Of a DNA stretch of 64,000 nt, positions 1 through 13,300 are shown piece after piece. Location: positions 27,837,435 to 27,901,434 of the forward strand of contig NC_089724.1 in NCBI RefSeq assembly GCF_035083965.1, in the 5' to 3' direction. A program made the position numbers and the translations under genes. Origin of the DNA: Branchiostoma lanceolatum. Lineage: Eukaryota; Chordata; Leptocardii; Amphioxiformes; Branchiostomatidae. The notes beneath the pieces were generated by a model. It ran no database searches. It saw only the letters and a program-made list of their open reading frames with translations, and was not told the DNA's origin. The stretch's first letter is position 1. The number at the start of each line of letters is the position of its first letter.

Positions 1-28
1 CCGCGGGTCCAGTGAGAGGGGGGCTTTA
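1..28. mobile_element. Terminal end of a 245-bp MITE (family M1)
   Basis: The first 28 bases (ccgcgggtccagtgagaggg then ggcttta) are identical to the right end of the complete copy at 26264-26508, so the window begins at the edge of an M1 insertion. Confidence 0.75.
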
Positions 29-145
29 CTTGATCCCGTCTGATGCAGGTCGATAGATGATACTAAGCACCCTCATGATTCCTGAACATTTCCTATCTCA
101 TCAGTGCTGATGCATATGTTTCTATTCAATGCTCTAATACTGTAG

Positions 146-1393
146 GCATAAGTTCAAGTGCTCCTCAGGGATCTAGATGGAGCAATGTTTCAGGAAAACT
201 GAAGCAGGTGCATGTCAGCTCAACCAGCGATCAGGTGTGGGGCGTAAACTCTGGGGATAACGTTTATCGGCGACTAGGAATCACCACAAGCAATCTAGCA
301 GGTGAGGTACCGCTTCAATCAATCGTTCTTTTATTCAAATTTGCAACGGAAATCAGTGTATTCATTGAAGAGGACACTTCAGATTTGCCATCTCTCGGAT
401 AGCCTTGCACCCCTCCCATGAAGCATTTCAGAATCCCCACTGATGATGTCGAAAAACTTCGTCAAGGTCTCAATCCCTGTAAAGCTTCCAGACCAGACCA
501 AATACCATCGTGGTTCCTTAATATGATTATATTTAGAGACAGTACTGTAGGAGCATCGTCGCTTTATAAACGCTTATAGTTAGATGTGCAAAAGTTAGGT
601 GAGACAGGTCGTGGGCTGTAACATAACCAGCTGCTACCGCGCCGCGCGCCTGCGAAGCTCGTGTGTGGTGCCGAATGGCGGTTATACCGGCTATGTAGAT
701 ACATATACAGATAAAATCTGATCTCGGTCTTGACACTTGTGCTCTATGGTCGTAATACCAACAGGAACAAGCTGGCAGCAGATCAGTCCCAGTGGGGGAC
801 TGAAATACGTGTCGATTGGAAAAGCCGGTGTTTGGGGCGTGAGCAGTAACGACCAGATCTTCTACCGCGCGGGAACGTTTGACAATGAGGCTTCACCTGG
901 AACTGAATGGGTTCCTGTCAGCGGCAACTTGAAACAAATCTCATCAGGAAACGGCGAAGTCTGGGGTGTCGACATGAACAACCAGATCTACGTGCGACGC
1001 AGTAGGCTCCTTTATTTTCGTACTTTATGTAGCATAGAGTAACGTACTATACAAAAATTCGTATCTGGGATGATACATACTTGTGTGGAATCCCGCAAGG
1101 TCACCAACGTTCTTGTTACTAATAGAATATTGATCTTTTTGTCGATTCTGAATTCAATTTGTTAAGGCACGTCCTTGCATCTCTATTGGAAATATCCTAT
1201 GATTGATTACCATGACTAAGACAGCAGTCTCTCATTGTAGATATAAGTGCTGGGACACCGCAAGGCAGTACCTGGCAGTTAATCGAAGGAAGTCTGGAAA
1301 AAGTTTCTATCAGCTCAAGCAGCAACCAAGTATGGGGTGTGAACGCAACCGACAACATCTATCGACGACAGGGACAACGTCTAACAACGCCAG
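146..1393 (+). CDS. Gene A exons 1-3: tectonin beta-propeller repeats
   Basis: Exons are 146-301, 765-1001 and 1241-1393, all phase 1 in and out. Together they encode four tectonin repeats, each built on the pattern G-x-x-W, then L-K-x-V/I-S, then VWGVN/S and IY/F-x-R. Visible examples are QVWGVNSGDNVYRR, GVWGVSSNDQIFYR, EVWGVDMNNQIYVRR and QVWGVNATDNIYRR. Exon 2 holds two repeats; joining exon 1 to exon 2 rebuilds a repeat start (GITTSNLAGTSW) exactly. In tachylectin-1 and fish-egg lectin, repeats of this type form a propeller that binds bacterial or egg-coat glycans; further repeats probably lie upstream of the window. The donor after exon 3 (gttcga) is weak. Intron 1 holds LINE debris and intron 3 a SINE. 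Confidence 0.75.
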
Positions 1394-4300
1394 GTTCGAT
1401 TAATGCACCCTATTGAATTCAGGTGGTATTGCAGAAGGACTTTCGGTTTTAACCTCTCGTACAGTTCTAGTAAGAGTTCGTTCTCATTGACCTGGCAATT
1501 GCCGTAGGAAGGGCGTTCATATATGGCGACTACCGAAGGGTAACGATGTGGGGTCGTGTGGCGCAACGGCAGAGCGTTCGGCTCAGAACCAAGAGGTCCC
1601 GAGTTCGAATCCCGTCATGTCACCGATCTTGTGCCCTTGGGAAAGGCACTTTACACGACTTTCCTCACTCCACCCAGGTGTAAATGGGTACCTGACTTCG
1701 GTTGGGGAAGGTCGTATTGAGGTCACCCGGCGGCGCCGAATAGCAGCCGCCCAGACCCTTGCGACAGTTCCACATAATGCAAGTGTGGATGAGATATGTA
1801 TATATTGTGTATGATGTGAAACCTGTAAACCCTGCATCAATTCAGTGCTAGAAAGGCTGCCATTGCGGGTAATTTCTGACCAATGAAGAAAAAAAAAACA
1901 TAGTTATCTCCTTGATGGAGGTACTGTTTGGGGCGTGTGTTGGTAAGACCAAGATCAAGGTCGATTTAAGGCCTCCTTGGAACTACAACAAATTACTGCA
2001 AAAATTTTATAGTTCCTTATTGGTAAATAATCGCAATTTAATTCCAGTCAATCATAACCTATAAAGGTTAGGTAAAGGTAAGACGTGACGACTAACGAAG
2101 GGTGTTTTTGCTTGATTTACATATACTATCCCTTCTTAGTCGTAGAGAGATTTAAAATCAAATATCTGTCATGGCTGTCTGCGATCTCCGAGCTCTTGTC
2201 TTTATTGGCCCATAAGTGGCGTGTAAAGTATCTGCCTATGAAAGGGATGCCTATCACATATATGACAGAATTTGTATCACCCTTTTTGGCGACGACTCAG
2301 GGACGACCCTAATGGTATAGTATTGTGTGCAGTATGCAAGAATTCTAGGATTGTACAGGATGGTTCCAAATGAATTCAGTCCATAGGAGGATGACTCAAG
2401 AATGCCTTGACGGATCGCCTTAATATTTGGTAGGCATGTAGATTTTGTGAAACCTGAAAATGATTAAACTTCGGGACTTTCTATGGTAATTCAGTGGAAC
2501 TTCCGGTTTTGCTATCTCTTCTTCTGGACAAGCTATGGTCGTGATTCTTTAGTTGTAAATGGCTATTGGGAGGGAGAATGCGCTTTTTGAACTGAAAGAG
2601 CTGATTTTATTTCAAACTTTGAAAGAGAATGATTCAAGAAGGGGTTGACGGATCGTTATGATTTTTAAGTGACTCATCACTTAAGCTATCTTAACGATTA
2701 TGATCGTTAAGATAGCTTAAATGATGAGTTGAATAATCACGCACTAATTATGTAAAATTATGAATACGCTGCAACTGACAAAGTAATGAATAAATATCGA
2801 TAGATAGCAATTATGCAAATGAAAACATAATTTGCATAGTTAATGACGAAATACTTAAACAATAGTGTTACCCGTTTCAGCAACCACCACGTCTCAACCA
2901 ACGACCCATTCAGATGCCAACACCACGGTGGTTTCAAGTACAACAGGAACTGCTGTAGCAACAACGACCCCTGCATCAAACACTTCAGCAGAGGCCAACA
3001 CCACCTTGGATTCGTCAACTACAATATCTGCAGCAACGACACGTGCACCCATGGCTACTACAGAGGCCAACACTACTGTAGCTCAGTCAACAACAGGGAC
3101 GTTTGTGACACCTGCACCCAACACTACAGCAAAGGCCAACACCACTGTGGTTCAGTCAACAACCGGGACAGATGTAACAACAATGTCTTCGACAGTTTCC
3201 CCTGCAACAAGCAGTACAGTAGAAGCCCAAACCACTGAAGTTCGGTCAACGGCTGGGGCTGCCGGACCCACAACGGAAGGTAATGTATCTCAATATCTTT
3301 CTTGTTGCATCTATTCTTATGGATATACCCTAGGTAAATACATATTCGTGAAGCTAGATGCATCTGTAAACACAGTTATTCAAATCATGCATACATATAC
3401 ACTACTTGTTCATTTGTTCAATGGATGTCTATACGTTTTGTAGGTCGCACATTGAATGCTCGGGAGAGTACAGTGCGATAGACTATACTGTCCATATCAC
3501 AGTATTCTAACGCACAGCTTGTCGCGTCACGTTCTGTGCTTTGTCACGTTCTGTGCCCAGGCACGGTTTGTGACAGTGCCCGCATGTCACAAACCGTGCC
3601 TGGGACAAAAGCACGGTTTGTGACACTCGGACACCGTCACGAATCGTGCCCAACCGAGCACAGTTCGTGACACACAGGGGGTCTTATCCCATTCTGTGCT
3701 TTGGGGCGGAGCTTAGAGTTTTGAGGGGGAGCAGTCTGCCCAACGCGTGTTTTTTTTCCTGCAGCCCGCCATCTTTGTTTTTTTTCGGGACGCTGGGATG
3801 AGAAAGAATCAGCGTAATTCTCACTCATTGAAATACATTTCACGCTTGTCTTGGATATTTTGGACTTAGAGTTGATGTGGCACGAACAGACAGACGTCTT
3901 AGCACGAATCCGTCCCGAACCATGCCATTCACGACTGTGTCCTGAGGCACGGTTCGTGACAGTGCGCGAGTGCAACGATATTCCGTGCCTGGGCACGGTT
4001 TGTGAAAGAGCCCGAGTGTCACAAACCATGCCTGAGGCAAAAGTACGGTTAGTGACACTCGGCCACTGTCACAAACTGTGCCCAGGCACGGATTGTGACA
4101 GTGCCTGAGTGTCACAAACCGTGCTTGGGGCAAAAACACAGTTTGTGACACTCCGGCACAGTCACGAACCGTGCCTGGACAGTGCCCGGGGCTACAACTT
4201 CCCGTAGCATTGATTTTGATCGGGCGAGCTGACTGCCTCGGGACGTCGAAGTAACCGGCAAGTGGCCCGATCCTAGTCTAGATCTGGTTTCCCTGGATAG

Positions 4301-7300
4301 AATATATTTAGTCTTACAATTTTTTTTTTTTTAGCATCTGTTATAGACACTGTCTTTTTGTGCCACTTCAATTCTAAGTCTAAGTTATTCAATTATTTTA
4401 CAGAGCGAGGATTACGCTGTTCCTCCTTACCTCAGCGCCCCCCCAAAAAAAACAAAGATTACGGGGGGTGGGGGAGCTGCGGTAAACAAAAACTCACTGC
4501 CTTATATGGAAACGCGGGCATCACTGCCCCGTCAGTCACAGTGATTGACAGCACTTCCGGGCAAGTCTGTGTCACGTTCTGTGCCTGGGAAAGCACAGAA
4601 CGTGACGGGCATGGTTTGTGACGCGTCACAGCTTTACTGTTATGATCGTACTTAAATACAAAAGTGAAGTCATTCCTTATGAGTCATCCATTATCCTTGT
4701 AATCCCCATCCTCCCATTGGCTGTTGTGAGAGTACAGCCATTCCCTTACTGGCTTTATTTGTGCCGTATATTTCTTTTCATTCCACAGGATCTACGATTT
4801 TTCTTTTCCACTCTATATTACGTTGCTAAATGTAATACATTGAGTGTCTTAGGATATCAGTATATCCATTTGATTGTCTGATTTGTGAATAACCTCCTTG
4901 CACCAGATGGTGCCAACAAGGTGCTTTTTGATCTTTTGTCCGTTTCAGTCGTTGAAAAGTCAAAGGTCTTGTGATAACAGCAATATCATACTTGTAATAC
5001 ATTTGAAATGACTAGTTAATTGTAAATCACATCTGACGGCCAGTGTGTTGGCTTCGACAATACCAATAATAGACAGCATACAGATGCCTACACCATAACG
5101 GTTTCGTCAACAGCAGAGGCTGTTGCAACCAATTTGCCTTCGTCAACAACCCACGCTCCCAATGCTACAGCAGAGGCTACAACCACAGTGGTTTCCTCCA
5201 CAGCAGGGGCTGCTGTAACTACAACTCATCCGTCTACGGCCCCTGCAAGTGCCACTACAAAAGATGCCAATACAACAGTCTTTCCGCCAACGGCAGGGAC
5301 TGCTGTAACCACTCTGTCATTATCAACAACTCCTGCAATCAATGATTCAGAAGATGCTAGCACCACAGTGGTTTCTTCAAAAGAAGACGCTGTAACCACT
5401 GTGTCTCCACACACGACCAATGCGCCCAATGTTACAACTGAGGCCAAAACAACTCTAGCTCTACCTTCGTCAACAGCAGGGGCAGCTGGAACCACCTCGC
5501 CTCCATCAGTGGTCTCTGCACGTGCCACTACAGCGTATGCAAACACAATAGCCATTTCAACAATAGGGGTTGCTGTTGTCACTTCAACGGCAAGGGCTAT
5601 TACAACCACGATATCTCCATCAACGAGCCCTGTCCTCAGCGCTACAACGACAGAGACCAACACCACAACCACTGTGACGTCTTCAGCAGCAGTGGCTGCT
5701 GTGCCCACTACGCCTCTGTCAACGGCTCCTACAACTGCTAGTGCAATAGATGCCGACACCACAGTGGTTTCTTCAAAATCGGGGGCTGTAACAACTGTGC
5801 CTCCATCAATGTCCTCTGCGCCCAGTGCTACAACAGAGGCTAGTACCACGGTAGCTTCTTCAACGGTAGGGGCTGCGGTATCCACCACGCTTCAACTAGC
5901 GACCCCTTTATTCAATTCTACAGCTGATGCAAACACTGCGGTTGTTCGGTCAACGACAGGGACTGTTGTGACAACAGCATCAGCACCAACGACTCCTGCA
6001 TCCAAAGGTACGGCTGATGGCAGCCCCTCCATAGTTTCCTCAAGAGCAGGGGCTGATGTCACCACCACACTTCCATCAGTGGCTCCTGTACCTACCACTG
6101 CAGCAGATGGCAACACAGCTGCCGTTTCTTCAGCAGCAGGCGCTGTAACCACTATGCCTCCATCAATAACCTCTGCACCCAATGCTACAACAGAGCCCGG
6201 TAACACGGTAGCGCCTTCATCAACGAGCCATGCGCATACTGCTGCGGCACATAGTTTTGCAGCCAACACAACTGCCGTTTCTTCAGCAACAGGGGTTGGT
6301 GCAACCACGTCTTCTGTCCCCAGCGCTACCGCAGAGGTCAGCAGCACAGTGATTTTTTCAGCAACATTGACTAGTGTGACGACCACATCTCCAATATCCA
6401 CCATGGCAACCAATGGCACAACGGATGCTAGCACCACGGTAGTTTCTTCGACACCAGGGGCAGCTACAGCCACCACGCCTCCATCAGCGGTCTCTACAAG
6501 TACCACTACAACAGTTGCCAGCACAACAGTCGTTTCGTCAACAGCAGGGACTGACTTAACTACAATGCATCTTTCAAGGACTCCTGCAACCAACGCTTCA
6601 GCAGATGCTAGCACCACGGTACTTTCTTCGACACCAGGGGAAGCTACAGCCACCACGCCTCCATCAGCGGTCTCTACAAGTACCACTACAACAGTTGCCA
6701 GCACAACAGTCGTTTCGTCAACAGCAGGGACTGACTTAACTACAATGCATCTTTCAAGGACTCCTGCAACCAACGCTACAGCAGATACTCGCACCACGGT
6801 AGTTTCTTCGACACCAGGGGCAGCTACAGCCACCACGCCTCCATCAGCGGTCTCTGCACGTACCACTACAACAGATGCCAATACAACAGTCACCTCGTCA
6901 ATAGCAGGGACTGGTTTAACTACAATGCGTCCTTTGAGGACTCCTGCAACCAACGCTACGGAAGACGCTATCACCACGGTAGTTTCTTCGACAGCAGGGG
7001 CAGCTACAGCCACCACGCCTCCATCAGCGGCCCCTGCACGTACCACTACAACAGATGCCAACACAAAAGTCGTTTCGTCAACAGCAGGGACTGGTTTAAC
7101 TACAATGCATCCTTCAAGGACTCCTGCAACCAACGCTACAGCAGATGCTAGTACCACGGTATTTTTTTCAACACCAGGAGCAGCTACAGCTACCGAGACT
7201 CCATCAGCGACCGTTGTTCGGTCAACTGCAGGGGCTGCTGTTCCCGCAAGTTCTTCACGAACTACCTATGCACACGAAGCTACAGCAATCAGCACATTGG

Positions 7301-10300
7301 CTTCTTCCACAGCAAGAGATGCAGTAGCCAACACGCTTCCACCAGCAACCTCTGTAGGTACCGCTGCAACAGATGCCAACAAAACAGTGGCTTTTGCAAG
7401 CCCTATGCCTCAAACAATACCTGCCCCCAACGCTACAGCAGAAACCGGCGCCACCTTGGTTTATTCGTCAAAAGGAACTAGTGAGACTACTAAGTCTCCA
7501 CCAACGACCCCTGCACCCAACGCTACAGAAGAGACCAGCGCCACGGTAGTTTCTTCAACAGCAGTCACCAACACTTCACCGCCGACGATCCCTGCATCCA
7601 ACAATACAGCAAGTGCCGATTCAACAATGGTGTCTTCATCAGCAGGGGCAACCATCCTGCCTCCATCAACGGCCCCTGCAGGTACCACTGAAGCAGATAC
7701 CAATACAACAATGGTGTCTTCAACACGTGTTCTCACCACATCTTCAATAACCACCCCTGCATCCGACAATATAGACGACGCCAGAACCGCGGTAGTTTCT
7801 ACAAAAGGTGGGGCGGCTGTTCCTAGCCCGCCTCCATCAATGGCCCCTGCATGTACCACTGGCATTGCAATAGAGGGCGGTGCCCCAGTGGATTCGTCAA
7901 CAGGAACTGCTGAAGCCAGCAAGTCCGCATCAACGACCCCTACACCCATCACTGCAGCAGAGGCAAACGCCCCAATGATGCCGTCAACAACAAGGACTTC
8001 TGAAGTCAAACCACATCCACAAACGACCGTTATGCGCAACGTATCAACAACAGAGGCCAGCCGCTCATTAGGGTCCTCAACGCCAGAGACTGGAGTAGCG
8101 AACACAGCTGCTCCACCAAACCCCGCTATTAACTTAACAACAGAGGCCAGCAGTACAGCATTGACTGCTGTAGCGAACACGGCTGCTCAACCAAACCCCG
8201 CTATCAACTTAACAACAGAGGCCAACACCGCGGTGGTTTTGTCAGCAACAGATGCGGCTTTGCCCACCACGTCTTTGGTGAGGACCCATGCACCCAAAAC
8301 GTCAGCAGATCTTGAGGCCATCGCCACATTGATTTCGTCAACATCAGGGGCAGCTGTAGCCAACACATCTAGATCAAAGATCTCTGCACCTGAAGCACAC
8401 ACCACGGTAAATTCTTCAACATCAGAGGATGTAGTAACCACCACGCCTCCCAACGCTAGGGCAGAGGGCAACATCACGGTGGTTTCTTTCGCAGCAAAGG
8501 CTGTTTTAACCAGAGCTCCTCCCAATGTTACAACAGAGGGCAACGCCACGCGGGATTTGTCTACAGCAGGATCAGAAGACACAAGGCTAGGTACATTCGT
8601 TTTACAGTTCTATGAGCCTGATACACGGGTGTGTTATGCGCTAGCGAGTGAAGGGGCACATAAATGTAGACATTCAAAAAAGGACGCACAAGACACTTAC
8701 CACTTACCAGTTCCTCTGCATCGCAACATTCGTCTTTGTGGAACGGATATGGAAGTCAGCTGATTGGCACCATCCAATCTCGTCATCGCCTTGTACGCTT
8801 GGAACCTTCCTCCGGCACTAATTGAATGGGCGAAATGGGCATACTAAATACTACAAAATACATATACACGTTGTTCGTCTTCAGAGGCTCAGGCTCTGTA
8901 TACCCACACAACGTCTTCGCCAACGAGACCTTCACTCAACAGTACAGACGATACCGAAGGCTGTAGAAACCACCACTCCTCCACCATACCCTCATTTCAC
9001 TAGGACCGCGCTCTCGCTACGCGTTCTCTGCGACCTCAAATTCAACAGAGCGCTCACGTATTTCATAGATAAAAAAGAACATTTTTAACCACTGTGTGTT
9101 TTGTTGTCTTTTCAGCCATACTCTTACATTCTTTATGATATTCCAATCAAAAATTAGACAAATCCTTTCAAATCATTTCCGTGTGATTCACACACAGTGG
9201 CTTATAATGCGTGAACTAAAGCTTAATGTTATCTACCCGGCGTTGTTACATGCGAGTGTGCAAGGCCTGGGATTCAACGCGCACGCGACTGTGCATGAAA
9301 TTGCAGAATTTTTCAGTTACGCACACGACGGGCCCGTAAAACTCTTCACACTCCCTGCCCGCACAAGTTTTAACGGATGTAAACAGTCTCGGAAAGAACC
9401 GAAAATCTGGGTTTTCATCCAGTGGTCGCAGCGAAAGCGCAGCGCGATCGCCGTCTGGTGGAATGGGGGCCTAAACGACCCCTACACCAAACACTACAGC
9501 GATGTCTAACGCATTGGTGGTTTTGTTAACAACTGCATGTACTGATGTGACTATCATGCCTCTACTAATGGCCAATCTGCACGTTGGTTTTAAATCAAAC
9601 CAATGTAAGAAATGCGTAGCCAAAAACTAATTCAAGCACAGGCACTACTGCACAACGGTAGTTCAGGTTTTCTTTCTTGTGAATTAACCAGTATATATTT
9701 TCAGGATGGATCCGAAATGGAACGGAGTTTTACAAGATTTTCACGTCTAGGCTTGATTACGTCAGCGCACGAGAGGCATGCGCCAGGGAAGGAGGCACCC
9801 TCGCGATGGCGAAAGACGAGAAAAAAGCAGCCTTCCTGGAAAATATCAGGAACAATGCCGGCCTGACCAATCGCCTATGGATAGGTCTTAACGACATCGA
9901 AACCGAAGGCAGCTACGTGTGGGAAGACGGGACGCCTCTCGGCGACTTCAACCGGCTTAGATCAAAAGCGCAATCCGACACGAGTCAAGACTGTGTCGCT
10001 CTCCTACCTAACTCCAGCAGTTATGCAAACATGTGGAATAACATAGACTGCAGTAAAAGCATCAGATACATTTGTCAACGACGTAAGCTTCTGTGACTTT
10101 GCGTTTTGCACGCTGGTAGTTCTGGAGCTTTGCACACGTGCACGAAAACTTTTGCACCTTTGCACACGTGCATGAATACTTTGCAGCTTCGCACGCGGGG
10201 TGTTTGGAAAGTACGAAATGGGACGACATGTGATAAAATGGAACGAAATGGAACGAAACGAAGCAAAGTTAAAGAAAAATGGAACAAAATAGTTCGCGGT

Positions 10301-13300
10301 GTTGAATATACAACGAAACGGAGTAAGGGCTGAAATACTGCCCCCCCCCCACAGACCCGCCCCCCCCCCCCAAAAAAAAAGACCCCCCCCCCGTTGAAGT
10401 AGCGGGCGATAAACAAATATTTGCAAAAATTGCAAGATACTGTTTTAAGCAACAGTAGGGATACCTATAATGTTTTGTTTTATCATAATTCATCCCTGAG
10501 ATTTTGCCATTCTGCTGATGGATGTTAGGTTTTATCAAATAACGTCAGATGGATACGTATTTCATCGGAGACACATTTCTGTTATGTAATGATGGATTGG
10601 TGTAGTTTTGTGCAATTAGTTGAGTTGATATTACAGTGTCGAAGTTGAAGATATTTCTTCTCGAATACAAGCTATGTCATTCCCATTTCATTCCGATTTT
10701 ATTCCCATTTCATTCCATTTCGTTCCATTCCGTTCCATTTTCTCCTATTTCGTACTTACACACGTGCACGGTTAGCTTTCCAACCTTGCACTCGTTCACA
10801 ATTAGTTTTGTAACTCAGCACACGTGCATGCATATTTTTGCAACTTAGCACGTTTTCTCTCACAGTGCTAATGCCCACTTCACCGTCACCAAATGTAGAA
10901 AAAAATACATGCTTCATTTTCCACATGTAAGGTGCATATCCATTGACCTTCATATGTGAAGAAATGTAAGTGGCACTGTGCCCTAAGTGTAAGACGACAG
11001 TGATATAAAGTACTTCGAACCATTTCAAGTTCGATTTATATAATTATATTTTGTTTTCGCTTGTAACATCCTAAACCCGTTGTAGATGACATCTGTCTGA
11101 CTATGATCACCGCAAGCACAACCGCCAGGACTACCGGTATATCTATGTTTAAGACCGAGTGGCTGTAGCAGGACTAGCATTAGACATTAGGGTAAGTAGT
11201 GATGGCTGATAGCTTAAGGCAAACAATCAATAAACAAATATGTTATATCAGAATAAGTAGATCAAATGATGACTCGTCAGGTAAAGCTACATTCTTCTGT
11301 TCCAGAACCGTGTGGACTCTCAGCGTTTCGCCACGTCCCTCGGAGTAATTGTGGAGGACCTGGAGTGGACATAGCGGCGCTTGGTGTTGTTACTCTTCAG
11401 GCCTGTGCAGACGCCTGCTGTACGGATTTGACTTGCCAGTCGTTTCAGTACAACATTTACAATCAATGCTATTTGAAAAACAAGAACTGCTCTGCTAGGG
11501 AGAAAACGTCTACATCACTTGGCAACATGTACGATCGGATGGTTTTACCAGGTTGGAGCATTTAGTCCATTGATTACATAATTTATCAACTCAAAAGTAG
11601 AAGTGGATATTATGGTCTTCTGGATACTATTTTTTAAGAATAATTGCAATCTCATTACAATGCCAGGCCCAACGCACAGAAATGACATGTTTGGATAGTT
11701 CGGTCATAAGGGATGATACGATCTATCAAGGCTTTCGTTACGATATCATAAACATCCCTGTTCTAAAGTCGTTTACATATTAACGACTGTTCAAGGTATA
11801 CATATGACGTATGAGGTTTAACATCGGCTGCCTTGAAGTACATGTCAAGTTCATTATTTTATCCATTTACTGACTTCTTAATTCCACACTTATTTTCCAG
11901 CTCTATCTACAAGTAATCCGAGCATTTATACCACAGAGCCACTGAAGACAAACACCTCTACGCTACAGGGTATGGTCTTTGGAACATTTTCTGTTGTTTT
12001 ACCATTATACTTTTATTGCATATTATCACAAACTTGATGCTTTAGCATTTTATTTTATCATTATCTATCATTGCCATTATGTGTACCAGCCGTTCCATTT
12101 AAGATAATCACGAGTTTCAAAACTAATATTCATCTTTTAGATTATCTTATCATTCACATTATATAAACGTACAGAGACATGTTTGACACCAGTGTCAATG
12201 ACCAATATGTGAGCAATGAGGTGGTTGGTTCTAATCATGCAATATTCACAGACCTTCAAAATACAATCACAACAGCGGGGACATAGGTTTCATGAAATGT
12301 CACAGTATCTGATAACTATGTCCATATTCTCTCTATTTGATCCTATGTAATTCTATAACAATTCTGCAATTTATGCCAATGATATAGAAATGAAATATTA
12401 TTTGCTTTTAGCTTTATGGTGGGATGTATTCCTGTAATATTTACAGATCTTCAAAATGTCACAACAGTGGGGATAGTGGCTACAGAAAATAGCACAGTAT
12501 CAGGTAAATATGGACATGTTCTCCTTCTTTCTATCACACGCGCTATTTATTTCAATATCGTGTAGCTTATGGCATTTCCATAGGTCTTCAACATGTGGTA
12601 CTTATATATAAATGGGCAACGACAATTTTAAATATCTTTCATGTCGAGTGCTCTGGAGTTCTTGTCCAAGAACCATCTCTAGATGTTGCGAGCTTTTATA
12701 CTCCTATGGTTTTTGATCGGTTCCCAGCAAATTTTGATGTAGACCACGAACGTCCATATTTTAAATTGTATAGGTTTTAATGAGGATATAACTTATATTG
12801 ATTGCTGTTTTTTTTAAACTCTGTTTCCTCTGTACCCTGATTGCGATGTTACTGTAAGTTTCAACAGATTTCATGTGACTTTTTACATTTGTTACATTTG
12901 CATAAATGTTATGAATTAAACTGAAATTGAAACTGAAACACTGGCTTTGTGCGCTTCTGCAGCCTCTACAAATCTTCAAAACATCACAGAAGATGGACCA
13001 ATGAATGCCCCAAACACCACAGTATCTGGTAACTTTTCATATTCGTCTTTATTGCATCAAATTTTCAGTAAAAAATACTGGGCACCTTTTTGCCTTCAAT
13101 ATATCCGTTTATTGAGTTTAGACGTACGGTTATTATGATATTTGAGTACAACTCAATGTCTGCAACTGAATAAGATATCCTTGAATCGTACTCAAATATC
13201 TTCCAAAGATCATTTGTCAACTATCTTTGAGTGAACGATGAACATTTCAAATGTGTATTTTTGCATTTTTTAAAACAGATTTTCAAAACATCACAGCAGC

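Noticed and set aside
1551..1622. Possible tRNA gene
   Set aside because: A and B boxes are present, but the same head plus body recurs at 37459 and the acceptor stem does not close; it is a SINE head. The same holds for 23565-23640.
5226..8582. Long - strand open frames (up to 421 codons) opposite the mucin exon
   Set aside because: The + strand is rich in ACN/GCN codons, whose complement rarely makes stops; the products are low-complexity Val/Ala/Thr strings with no domain. They are shadows.
10004..10538. Three overlapping - strand frames with Gly-rich runs
   Set aside because: They read through poly-C tracts inside an inverted-repeat element and part of the lectin exon; artefacts of homopolymers.
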